Assembly (NCBI RefSeq): GCF_000715075.1
Contig: NC_134087.1
Span: forward strand, 155,421,436 to 155,485,435
Direction of reading: 5' to 3'
Source of the DNA: Nicotiana tabacum
Taxonomy: Eukaryota; Streptophyta; Magnoliopsida; Solanales; Solanaceae
DNA length: 64,000 bases
A program made the position numbers and the translations under genes. The notes under the pieces were generated by a model, which did not search any database, was not told the origin of the DNA, and was given only the letters and a program-made list of their open reading frames with translations. The stretch's first letter is position 1, and every line of letters starts with the position of its first letter. This document shows positions 12,171 to 22,993 of this stretch, one piece after another.

Positions 12171-12186
12171 ACTGCCCCTCTTTTTC
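12171..12186 (-). other. Tat-1 polypurine tract
   Basis: The minus strand reads AAAAAGAGGGGCAGT directly against the 3' LTR end. This is the position and composition expected for the plus-strand primer of reverse transcription. Confidence 0.85.
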
Positions 12187-12305
12187 CGGAAACATGAAGA
12201 GTTCCCGTGCAAAGTTAAAATGAGCGGATACGAGCGATTTTTTGCCCGTTCGGCTACTCCGTGTGAAGCATTTTTGAAAGATTTGACCGAACCTCTACTT
12301 CAAAG

Positions 12306-12355
12306 GTTTCCTACATATCCCTGGTTAAAAGGGAATCAGGTCAATATAGTTCGGG
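12306..12355 (-). ncRNA. Recurring stem-loop, copy d of Tat-1 (next to polypurine tract)
   Basis: On the minus strand: GAACTATAT, then GACCTGAT, then an inner stem TCCCT/AGGGA with a 7-nt loop, then TATGTAGG. The outer stem CTATAT/ATGTAG pairs with one G-U wobble. It lies about 135 bases before the 3' LTR. This is a candidate structured RNA element in the genomic transcript; no function is known to me. Confidence 0.6.
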
Positions 12356-12755
12356 AGATTTTGGTAGCTGAGACTACCATGGAGCTGTGGTTTTATTGTT
12401 ACTGCTATTGCTGCTGCTACCGCTACTCACTGACCTCCTTATTACACCATGCTAAAAGAAAACAAGAAGCTAGATTAAACTATAGTCTATGAATTACAAA
12501 ATCTTATCTAGATCTTCAACCGTGCTCTTGTGTCTCTTGTTGCTTTGACGTCTTGGTGACTGGTGTTTCCTCTGATGTTTTTTTTTCTTTCTGTCTTGAC
12601 TCGTAATCTTCTCTTGATCGTCGAATTTGAACTGCTTATTTCCTTCTTGTGAGCTTCGAATTATTTTTCCTTCGAAGCTTGGATTGCATTTTTCTGACTA
12701 GTGTTGCCTTCCTTCCAACTTCTGAACTTTACTTTATGCCGGGGATCTTTGTTGC

Positions 12756-13390
12756 AACCCTCCGCTCTCCGGGTGGGCTCCTGACTTCCACTACCACTTA
12801 AAAAGATAATGCCTCTATTCTCCAGGCGGGCTCCTGACTTCAATAAACCTTAAAATATAACACCTCCATTCTCCAGGTGGGCTCCTGACTTCAACAACTT
12901 CTTAAAAATATAACCCCTCCATTCTCCAGGCGGGCTCCTGACTTCAACTACTTCTTAAAAATACAACACCTCCATTCTCCAGGCGGCCTCTTGACTTCAA
13001 CAGCTTCTTCGAAATGTAATACCTCCATTCTCCAGGCGGGCTCCTGACTTCAACTACTTCTTAAAAATATAACACCTCCATTCTCCAGGCGGGCTCCTGA
13101 CTTCAAAAGCTTCTTCGAAATGTAATACCTCCATTCTCCAGGTGGGCTCCTGACTTCAACTACTCTTTCGAAATGTAATACCACCATTCTCCAGGCGAGC
13201 TCCTGACTTCAACTACTCCTTAAAAATATAACACCTCCATTCTCCAGGCGGGCTCCTGACTTCAACTACTCTTTAAAAATATAACACCTCCATTCTCCCG
13301 GCGGGCTCCTGACTTCAACTACTCTTTCGAAATGTAATACCTCCATTCTCCAGGCGGGCTCCTGACTTCAACTAACTCTTAAAATATAAC
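12756..13390. repeat. 53-bp tandem array, about 12 copies
   Basis: The word CCATTCTCCAGGCGGGCTCC recurs at starts 12,866, 12,919, 12,972, 13,025, 13,078, 13,131, 13,184, 13,237, 13,290 and 13,343, an exact 53-base period. Copies before 12,866 are more diverged. The core CCAGGCGGGCTCCTGA contains a small CAGG/CCTG inverted repeat. Because 53 is not a multiple of three, the array has no coding sense. Confidence 0.95.
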
Positions 13391-14476
13391 ATTGGCATTG
13401 TTCTCCCTTGCCTCCTTAAGCATTTTCCTTCTAACTTAAATTATCTTCTTTCAGAACTGCTTTCCTCAAAACTGGCATTTCTTTTCTCTGAAAACTGCTG
13501 GGGATAACACCGGTGTTTCATTCAAAAATATATTATTCTCCTCCTTCAAAGACTACTTCCCTTAAAGCTCGTGTTTTCCTTCCTCTGGAACTACTTCCCT
13601 TAAGACTTGTGTTATCTTCCTCCCGAAATTGCTTTCTTTAAAACTTGTATTGCCTTCTTCCGAAAACTGCTGGGGATATTGCTTCCCTCAAAACTTGTGT
13701 TAGACTTCCAGAAAATTTTCGAAATGAAAAAAAAATTTCTGCCCCAGTTTGACAATCTTTCTTGTGGCATGTCTTTCCGTCATCAATAACATTTCCTGTC
13801 CCTGCTTCCAATCAAAGAAAATTTGTTAGTTTAAAATGTGGGGGGCGTTTCTGCTGGGGATGGTTTTCCCTTTTTCTTTTTCCATGCTCTGCGTTGTTCG
13901 GCTATCTTGAAACTTGGCTGGTAACTTTCGACCTTCTTGATACTTCTGTATTCACCAACTTCTCAACCGTTGTTTTCCACTTTTACTCCATACTTTCCAC
14001 GACATCTTAGAGTAATCCATCATTTGGTCTTATAATGACGTCGTTTTTGTCCCGTCACGTTATCTTCAGCCTGTCCTATCCACATTTTACTTTGCACCAT
14101 ATTGGAAACTGGTAGTAAGCTCCGAAAATCCTTCTCAAAAACAAACTACTATATATATAAAAAAATCTTTAACCAAAAGAAATGAAAGATGATGACTTCC
14201 AAAGATAAAAAGAAAATTCTTCCTAAAGAATTGTTTGAAGAGAAGAAAAGGAAAAGGACTTATCTGAATGGTATAACCGATCTCAATGATCATGTCGTGC
14301 ATTTCGGATTAATCAACCCAGTCTATTATATCAATCCATCTTTCTGATGGCCTTACTTTGCCTTTCAAAACGGTCCTGCAACTCAACTCTTTTGCCGAAT
14401 CAACATCTTTGTTCGGCTTGATGCCTCGACGGATCATTTCTGTCAACCTTACCTCATTTGTCCACTTTCAATTCCT

Positions 14477-14658
14477 TGTCGCCTTATAGTGCCCTTCGAG
14501 GGGTTTTCACTGATAAGACTCTCTCATTTCTCTCGACTCTCGTCGCCTTATGGTGCCTGTGAAGTTTTTCACCAATAAGACTCTTTCATTTTATTTCTCT
14601 CAACTTTCGTCGCCTTATGGTGCCTGTGAAGGTTTTCACCACTAAGACTCTCTCATTT
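14477..14658. repeat. Three-copy repeat in Tat-1 3' region
   Basis: Copies beginning GTCGCCTTATRGTGCC and continuing with GTTTTCACYRATAAGACTCT start at about 14,479, 14,541 and 14,608. A matching three-copy block lies in Tat-2 at about 38,330-38,517, so it predates the split of the two elements. Confidence 0.85.
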
Positions 14659-14942
14659 TCATTATTTTCCCTGCTTGGACCGGAGTATTATCCTGATATG
14701 AATCACTTCTGTTTGTTCGACTTGTCATCTCTCGAAAAACTGATCAGAAGGTCTTTCTTTGGACCGTAATGTGGGCTTTTGGATGGGATTAGAAAGAAAG
14801 GGTATCAAAGGCTCAAAATAATTTGACATGGGTTTAAGATTACAACTTTTGGAATCACATTTCTTATTACAAATACAACCTCTGCCCCAGTTTCTTGCTT
14901 GGGGATATTCCGACTTTTATTTTACTATGACCGAGCCGTAAA

Positions 14943-14986
14943 GCTGCCTACGTACCCTTAACAGGGATCAGGTCAAATGTAGTTCA
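14943..14986 (-). ncRNA. Recurring stem-loop, copy c of Tat-1 (after pol)
   Basis: On the minus strand: GAACTACAT, then GACCTGAT, an inner stem CCCT/AGGG around GTTA, then TACGTAGGCAGC. It lies about 215 bases after the pol stop. The Tat-2 counterpart at 38,801 has TCCT/AGGA, a compensatory C-G to T-A change. Confidence 0.6.
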
Positions 14987-15200
14987 CACTGAATTTCCCT
15001 GTTGTTATATTTTTTTGCTTCTTTTCTTTCTTTTCTCTCTTTTTCGTTATTGATTCCAAAAGAGGGGTATGAAAGAAATAAATAAGGCTCAAAAAGGGGA
15101 ACAAAGGGTAAAGTGTTTAGATAGTAGAACAAATTGCCTTCGTCATTTCAATCTTCGAAATAATGCCAAATACAAACAATCAACAATTGTACCAAAGAAA

Positions 15201-18200
15201 TCATACATAATATCTTTTTACTGCATCAGAATTGATAGCCATGTCTATGCATTTTCCTTCGATATCTGTTAAACATAAAGCACCATTGGACAATACTCTG
15301 GTTACAATGAATGGCCCTTGCCAATTCGGGGAAAACTTGCCTTTTGCCTCAGCCTGATGTGGAAGGATGCGTTTCAGCACTTGCTGGCCCACTTCAAACT
15401 TCCGGGGACGCACCTTTTTGTTGTATGCTCTTGCCATTCTTTTTTGATATAACTGGCCAAGGCACACAGCTGCCAACCTCTTTTCGTCAATCAAGTTCAA
15501 CTGCTCCAAACGGGTTTTGACCCACTCATCATAATCAATCTCAGCCTCAGCGACAATCCGAATGGATGGGATTTCAACTTCCGCCGGTATTAATGCTTCA
15601 GTTCCATATACCAACAAATAAGGAGTTACACCTACCGAAGTATGGACAGTAGTGCAATAACCCAGCAACGCAAATAGTAATTTTTCATGCCACTGCCTAG
15701 AATCTTCTACCATTTTCCGAAGTATCTTCTTTATGTTTTTGTTGGCTGCCTCAACTGCTCCATTCACCTTGGGACGATATGGGGTAGAATTGCGGTGTGT
15801 AATCTTAAACTGTTGACATACTTCTTTCATCAAATTGCTGTTAAGATTAGCACCGTTATCTGTGATGATCACCTTCGGGATTCCAAATCGACAGATGATA
15901 TGTGAGTGAACAAAATCGACCACTGCTTCTTGGTCACAGACTTGAAAGTGTTGGCCTCAACCCATTTGGTGAAATAATCAATGGCTACCAGAATGAACCT
16001 ATGCCCGTTGGATGCTGCTGGCTCAATTGGTCCAATGATATCCATGCCCCAAGCGACGAAGGGCCATGGCGCTGACATTGTGTGTAACTCCGATGGTGTA
16101 GAATGAATCAAATCTCTGTGTATCTGGTACTGATGACATTTGCGCACAAAACTAATACAATCTCGCTCCATGGTGAGCCAATAATAACCTGCTCGGAGTA
16201 TTTTCTTTGCCAACACATATCCGCTCATATGTGGTCCACAGACTCCTGAATGTACTTCAGACATGACAGATGTAGCTTGTCTAGCATCTATGCATCTTAA
16301 CAATCCTAGGTCTGGTGTTCTTTTGTACAAAACTCCTCCACTCAAGAAAAATCTGCTTGCCAACCGTCGAATTGTTCTCTTTTGATCCCCCGTGGCTTGC
16401 ACTGGGTATATTCCCATTCTGATGTATTCCTTATCATGGAACCACAATTCACCATCCAATTCTTCTTCAATCATGTTGCAGTAAGCATGCTGATCTCGTA
16501 CTTGAATGTGCAAAAGATCGACATAGGCTTTGTCCGGATGGTGCAGCATTGACGCTAGGGTAGCCAAAGCATCAGCGACCTCATTATGGACCCTTGGAAT
16601 ATGCCTGAACTCCACTGATCTAAACCGTTGACAAAGATCATGCAAGCATTGTCGGTACGGTATGAGCTTCAGATCTCGAGTTTCCCATTCTCCTTGAATT
16701 TGGTGCACCAGAAGATCCAAGTCTCCCAAGACTAGAACTTCCCGGACATTCATGTCTGCAGCTAGCTTCATACCCAAAATGCATGCCTCGTATTCGGCCA
16801 TATTATTGGTGCAATAAAAATGAAGCTGAGCCGTAACAGGATAGTGATGCCCTGTTTCAGAAATAAGCACAACTCCTATTCCGACTCCTTTCATGTTAGC
16901 AGCCCCATCAAAGAAAAGTTTCCAGCTTGATTTTTCAGCCTGTTCTAGTTCATCAATATGCATCACCTCTTCATCAGGAAAGTAAGTCCTTAGTGGCTCA
17001 TACTCTTCATCGACCAGGTTTTCGGCCAAATGATCGGCCAATGCTTGGGCTTTCATCGCCGTCCAAGTCACATAGATTATGTCAAACTCTGTGAGAAAAA
17101 TATGCCATTTTGCGAGTCTTCCTATCGGCATAGGCTTTTGAAAGATATACTTCAACGGATCCAAACGCGAAATGAGGTAAGTAGTGTAGGATGACAAATA
17201 ATGTTTCAATTTCTGTGCCACCCAAGTTAGGGCGCAACATGTCCTTTCCAGGTGAGTGTACTTAACCTCGTAAGCTGTGAACTTTTTGCTAAGATAATAG
17301 ATGGATTGTTCTTTCCTGCCTGTGACGTCATGCTGCCCCAGTACACAACCAAATGAATTTTCCAAATCTGTCAAATAAAGAATCAAAGGTCTTCCTGGTT
17401 CTGGCGGAACCAGCACGGGTGGGTTTGTCAAGTAACCTTTTATCTTGTCAAACGCTTCTTGACACTCATCAGTCCACTTGATCGCATCGTCCTTCCTTAA
17501 CAACTTGAAAATAGGCTCACAAGTTGTCATGAGCTGAGCAATAAACCTGCTGATGTAGTTCAGTCTTCCTAACAGACTCATCACTTCAGTCTTCCTAACA
17601 GACTCATCACTTCAGTCTTGTTCCTCGGAGGGGGAAATTCTTGTATGGCTTTGATCTTTGATGGGTCCAACTCGATGCCTCGCCGACTGACTATGAATCC
17701 TAACAGCTTTCCGGATGGAACACCAAATGCACACTTGGCGGGGTTAAGCTTGAGGTTGTACCTGTGAAGCCTCTGGAAGAATTTTCTCAAATCCTCGACG
17801 TGGTCGGCCTGATGCTTTGATTTTATGATCACATCATCTATGTATACCTCAATCTCCTTGTGTATCATATCATGAAATACAGTAGTCATTGCTCTCACAT
17901 AAGTTGCCCCAGCATTCTTCAAACCAAATGGCATTACCCGGTAGCAATACATCCCCCATGGCGTGATGAACACCATTTTTTCTGCATCTTCTTCATCCAT
18001 TAGAATCTGATGATACCCGACATAGCAATCCACAAAAGATCCAATCTTGTGCTTGGAACAATTGTCAATCAGAATGTGGATATTGGGTAGAAGGAAGTTA
18101 TCCTTCGAACTTGCTTTGTTGAGATTGCGGTAATCGACGCATACTCTGATCTTGCCATCCTTCTTCGGCACAGGCACGACATTAGCCAACCAAACAGGAT

Positions 18201-18703
18201 ATCGGGTGACCCGGATAACCTTTGCATCCAACTGTTTGGTAACCTCTTCTTTAATCTTCACACTCATATCAGTCTTGAACTTCCTCAACTTTTGCTTGAT
18301 GGGAGAGAATGCTGGATCAGTAGGCAATTTGTGGACCACTAAATCAGTGCTCAAACCCGGCATGTCGTCATATGACCATGCAAAAATATCTTTGTACTCG
18401 ATGAGTGCTTTGACTAACTCCTCCCGGATTTTTGGCTCGAGGTGGACACTTATTTTAGTCTCTCGGACATTGTCTGTGTCCCCTAAATTGACGGCTTCTG
18501 TGTCATTTAGGTTGGGTTTGGGTTTTTCTTCAAAGTGAATTAACTCCTTACTAATCTCTTCGAAGGATTCATCCTCATCCTCGTATTTTGATTTGTAACC
18601 ACAATCTACTTCTTGAACTAGCATTTCAGAATCAGATTGATTTTTAAGACTGGGCTGAGGATTCCTTATGCATACCACGTCACTAGAACTAGCGTAAAAA
18701 GAA
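15201..18703 (-). pseudogene. Tat-1 RT, RNase H, second RNase H and integrase
   Basis: Reading leftward: RT with FVDCYVGYHQ and YIDD catalytic motifs; retroviral-type RNase H (about 17,100-17,420); second archaeal-type RNase H (FFDGAANMKG near 16,910 and HNEVADALATLASM near 16,570), a mark of the Tat lineage; integrase zinc finger, core (GMDIIGPI, ITDNGANL, Glu in AVEAANKN) and a C-terminal GPF motif (NWQGPF). A 26-bp exact tandem duplication (17,561-17,612) shifts the frame at the RT end, and a single-base loss near 15,925 shifts it in the integrase core. Catalytic residues are otherwise present. It is probably read from a transcript spliced at 18,704. Confidence 0.92.
17561..17612. repeat. 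26-bp tandem duplication in Tat-1 pol
   Basis: The same 26 bases occur twice head to tail (17,561-17,586 and 17,587-17,612). Tat-2 has a single copy at the matching place (about 41,440-41,465). The duplication adds 26 bases and breaks the reading frame. Confidence 0.95.
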
Positions 18704-18897
18704 CTGTATAAAAAAGAAAACAAAAAGGAAAACCATCAGGAATGAAGAAAGGGAAATTGTATTTCATTGAATGATAAAAGATAACAAAGTTTGCACACTC
18801 AAACAGACTGAAAAGAAAAACAAAACAAAAAAACGAAATTTGGATTACAACCCTGGAATAATCCGTACAGACTTAAAGGAAAATCAAAGCAAACTAC
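18704..18897 (-). other. Putative intron between protease and RT of Tat-1
   Basis: The gag-protease ORF stops at TAG (18,896-18,894), and RT opens only after a 194-base gap. On the minus strand the gap starts GTAGTTTG inside the last Trp codon. It ends in a long pyrimidine tract with ATACAG. Removing 18,897-18,704 keeps both reading frames continuous and deletes the stop. Ogre elements are known to have an intron at exactly this place (family knowledge). The donor is weak and the acceptor strong. RNA evidence is lacking. Confidence 0.6.
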
Positions 18898-21800
18898 CAA
18901 GACTCCTTCCGAGTAGGGAGAGGAGTAGCCTTCCAATTAAGCTTTGTTTTTGGTCCGACCAATTGCACCTCCGTGTTGCTAGAACCCTCTCCAATTTCCA
19001 CCATATTCACAGTGTCAAACAACTTCTCAAATCTTTCAATCAGCTCCTTTTCAGGATTAATCACAGAACTGGGAATTGCTGTCACTGGGCGACTCCTTGT
19101 ACCGGACTTGACAAATGATCTGGAAAGACGTGGGACCGGCTTTGGAAGGACCCATGCCCTCTGTTTCAATTTCCTGGCTCTTTTTATATCTGCGGCGGTG
19201 GGCTTGAATCCTAGACCAAATGTTCCCAAGTTTTCAGGAAGAGATACGGGCTGTATGATGCCTTGCAACTCTGATCCCAAACCCTTTCCTGGTACAAAAC
19301 CATTCTTCAGCATTTCATATGCTACCATGACTGATGCGGCGTTTATCTTCGGACTTGGGATACACTTCCCTTCTGTAACTTTCTCGACTGACATTGCGTC
19401 AGTAACTTGGTAGACCCATGGTCCCTTGTCATCTTCCACTTCAATGAAAGGTACAATGGTGATGTTGTGAGCACACGAATTAACTTCGCCGTGCACCACT
19501 ATTTCCTGTCTGTCCCATTCAAACTTGACCATCTGATGGAGTGTTGATAGCACTGCTTTAGCTGCGTGAATCCACAGTCGCCCTAACAGCAAATTGTAGG
19601 AAATGATGATATCCAGCACTTGGAATTCCATTGTGAATTCTACTGGACCTATGGTCAGCTCCAACATTATATCCCCGACTGAGTCTTTTCCTCCGCCGTC
19701 GAATCCCCGCACATATATATTGTTCTTATGGATCCTCTCCTCTTCTACTTTCAGCTTGCTTAGAGTGGAGAGAGGACAAATGTTTGCACTTGAACCATTG
19801 TCAACCAATACCCAGGTAACTACGGCGTCCTCGCATTTCACTGTCAGGTAAAGGGCTTTGTTATGCTCAGTACCCTCTACCGACAATTCATCATCGGAAA
19901 AAGTGACTCTGTTTACTTCAAAAATCTTGTTGGCTATCTTTTACAGATGGTTTACCGAGATCTTGTCGGGAACATGGGCCTCATTCAGGATTTTCATCAG
20001 TGACTGACGGTGCTCATCTAAATGGATTAGCAACGAGAGTAACGAGATCTGAGAGGGCGTTTTCCTCTACTGCTCTACAATAGAATAGTCATGCACTTTT
20101 ATTTTCCTCAAAAATTCCTCTGCCTCTTCTTTAGTTACCGCTTTCTTTACCGGCGTTGGATTATTTTAGCTCTTCTTAATTCCTCGGGAGAGAAACACCT
20201 TCCTGAGTGAGTCAAACCTTGCGCTTCACAAACTTCTTCCTTGACTTCTTTCCCCTTGTAGATCACCGTCACTCGTTCATAATTCCAAGGAATAGCCTTG
20301 CTGTTGATTACTGGAAGCTGAGTTACTGGTTTTATAATAACAGGCTCTGTGCGAGCACCCTTCACGACCACAATAGGTTTACTTGCGACCCCTGGCACTA
20401 CCACTTTAACTTTCTCTGGTTTCACTGCAACAATGCTTGACGACCCTCTCTCGGCTACCACCGCTGGCTTATCATCTACCCCTCTCAACTGGACCACTGA
20501 ATTCCCACTGGTTACTTTTTCCTTTGAGCTGGTTTCGCTGGAACGAATCATCATTACCGTCTGTGAGGGCTTCATGGGCTCCCCCTCTTTGTGTATCAAC
20601 TTAATCATGTGTGTCTCATGGTGAGTTGGAAGTGGGTTCTGATTGATATTTGGTGCTTCTAGGGCTTGAACCTCGATCCGATGAGTATTAATAAGCTCTT
20701 GCACATCTATTTTTAACTTCCAACACTTCTCTATATCATGCTCAGGGACCCCGGAACAGTACTCACAGCTCACTGAGTGGTCAAGATTTCTAGGGGGAGG
20801 ATTTGGCATTTTAGGCTCAATTGGATTCAACATGCCCAACTGCCTCAATCTGTGGAAAAGACAGGTATATGATTCCCCCAGTGGAGTGAAAGTTTTTGCT
20901 TCTGTGCCCTCTCATTCTTGAGGGCTTGGTTTGGTCAGAAACCTGTCCCGGGGGGATTTCTGTAGTCCCTTGGGGGTGGATATGTGTTTTGTGGAGCTGG
21001 GTATGGATTTTATGGAGCCGGCGCACGCCATTGTGCGTGTGCCGGGGTTTGGGTATAGGCTTGTGCATGATGGACGGAAAAATGGAGATCTGGTTGTGGG
21101 TAGTAGTGTTGTGGAGGGCTATATGAAGTGTGGGGGTAATTTTGGTGGTAGGGTCGTGATTGACTATAGTAGGGTGACGGGCCTCTAGATCCGAACCAGG
21201 CTCCGGACTCAATAGTCGTGACATCTTCTTTCTTTTTCTTCCCAATTACACCCCAGTGCCACTTTGAATGGCCTGGGTGGTTGCCTTGATCGCTGAATAA
21301 CTCATGATCTTGTTGGACTTAAGCCCCTCCTCGACCATGCCTCCCATTTTTACAACCTCATTAAAAGATTTGCCAATTGCGTACACTAGATGTCCAAAGT
21401 AGGTCGGCTCCAAAGCCTGCAAAAAGTAATCAACCATCTCGCTCTCTTTCATTGGGGGATCTACCCTTGCTGCCTGCTCACTCCACCGGAAACCATATTC
21501 TCTAAAGCTTTCACTATGCTTCTTTTCCAGTTTGGTTAGGGACAGTCGGTCCGGAATGATCTCAAGATTATATTGAAAGTGACAAGCGAATGCTTGGGCC
21601 AAATCGTCGCATGTGTACCACCTGCTATGATCTTGTCTGGTGTACCATTCTAACGCCGACCCACTTAAACTTTGGCTGAAATACGCCATCAATAATTCAT
21701 CTCTTCCGCATGCTCCCCTCATCTTGCTACAAAAACCTCTCAGATGAGCCACCGGATCACCGTGTTCATTGTACAAGTCGAATTTGGGCATTTTGAACCC

Positions 21801-22440
21801 CACCGGTAGTTGTACATCTGGGAACAAACACAAGTCTTAGTAAGCTACACTTACCTGACCTCCTAACCCTCTCATATCCTTGAAGGATTGTTCTATGCTT
21901 TTCATTTTTCTGAACATCTCTTCCTGTTCAGGATTTCTGGCCGGTTTTTCTATTTTCCCCGGTAGGTCAGAATGTGGATCATATGGATAGGTTTCGAGCG
22001 CTTTGAAGGTGAGCTCCGGGGGGTAATACTGGTTGTCCTGAGCTTGGAACATAGGTTCACTCGGGGATTTATGGAGTGCGGCTGGTGGAGATGCCACAAA
22101 GATAGGGGTGACTAGTGGAGGAGGGTATGGAATTGATTTTGGTGGTGGAGCTTGTGGCGTATGAGAAGTAGTGCCATGGTAGTGCTGATAAATGGGAAAA
22201 CCTGGATTGGTGGTGGGATGATCCTGAGACTGAGCTAATGGTGGGGTAAAAGCCGGGTTGGCTGGGTAAGCTGGCGGTGATTGCCCTTTGGACTAGGCCT
22301 GGTACATTTCAGCCATCTGTTGCTTAAGCTTGAGCATCTCCTCTTTCATTTTATAGACATCCAACTCCTCTACCTCAACACTAGTGTCGACATCTGGGAT
22401 AGACATGATTTCCGGTATTGGTCCCTTCGATCTGGTTTGG
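18894..22440 (-). pseudogene. Tat-1 gag, aspartic protease and G-patch region
   Basis: A Pro-rich N-terminus (22,097-22,440) has a Trp-to-stop near 22,303. The Retrotrans_gag domain (21,246-21,833) contains HLRGFCSKM and SGSALEWYTRQD. A zinc-knuckle-like CEYCSGVPEHDIEKC lies near 20,760 (C-x2-C-x5-H-x4-C, one residue longer than the usual spacing). Protease follows, with VDNGSSANI near 19,800 and LLLGRLWIH near 19,570. Then comes a G-patch-like GFVPGKGLG (about 19,285) and GFKPTAAD. Gag would form the capsid and bind RNA; the protease would cut the polyprotein. A stop near 21,835 and frame breaks near 20,850-21,245 and 19,900-20,150 inactivate the copy. Confidence 0.88.
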
Positions 22441-22722
22441 TAATGATAATGTGCCAGTATCTTCTAAATAAACTAACTGCTTGAATTCTCTGGACAACAA
22501 CAACTTTGTTAGTTTTAGAGTTTAACACATATGCAATTACATGTTGGGATGCAATGCACCTAGGCAATTAACCATTTTCTATCATGCGTTTGCTTCGGTT
22601 GCGTGTGCCATTCCGGCCTTTCATAATTGTGCCCCTTCTTTTAAGCTTCCTTTATTCTGTCCTTCTTTATTTATTTTTCATTTTCCCCTTTTTCTTTTTT
22701 AGTGGTGGTCGAATCCTATAGA

Positions 22723-22772
22723 GATTGCCTACGTATCATGTCCCTGCATGAATCAGACCGTGCGTAGTTCTG
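22723..22772 (-). ncRNA. Recurring stem-loop, copy b of Tat-1 (between ORF1 and gag)
   Basis: On the minus strand: GAACTACG, then GGTCTGAT, an inner stem TCATG/CATGA, then TACGTAGGCAATC. It lies about 220 bases after ORF1 and 300 before gag. A TCGAATCCTATAGAGATT tract flanks it on the plus strand and is shared in similar form by the Tat-2 copy. Confidence 0.6.
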
Positions 22773-22993
22773 TCACATATAAGTGCAAAAAGCAAAGAGA
22801 ATTTTTTTTTGGAAATTTTCGATTTTTCATTAATAAACATTCTATTACAAATCAGATGCTTGTGGAAAGGAAAATAACAGTCTCGAAACCAAACCAAGTA
22901 CGAATGCAATAACTTCGGACAGACTCTGATGCAAAAGAAAAAATAGACTCTAACAGACAACAGACTCTAAGAAAAAGAAAATGCAGATTCAAA

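Larger units (their letters stand above)
12187..15200 (-). other. Tat-1 long 3' noncoding region
   Basis: Three kilobases between the integrase stop and the polypurine tract with no conserved ORF. It holds two copies of the recurring stem-loop (12,306-12,355 and 14,943-14,986), a 53-bp tandem array (12,756-13,390) and a three-copy repeat of about 65 bp (14,477-14,658). It also has two further TCTGCCCC motifs (about 13,739 and 14,880) resembling the polypurine tract. Hypervariable repeat-rich 3' regions are known in Tat elements and can seed satellite DNA (literature knowledge, from memory). Confidence 0.8.

Noticed and set aside
12756..13390. Regularly spaced repeats resembling a CRISPR array
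   Set aside because: Units are contiguous 53-bp tandem repeats without unique spacers, inside a plant retrotransposon; CRISPR does not apply.
15311..15905. Plus-strand ORFs across integrase and other pol regions
   Set aside because: These are antisense shadows of the minus-strand polyproteins, as are similar plus-strand frames over gag, protease and ORF1.
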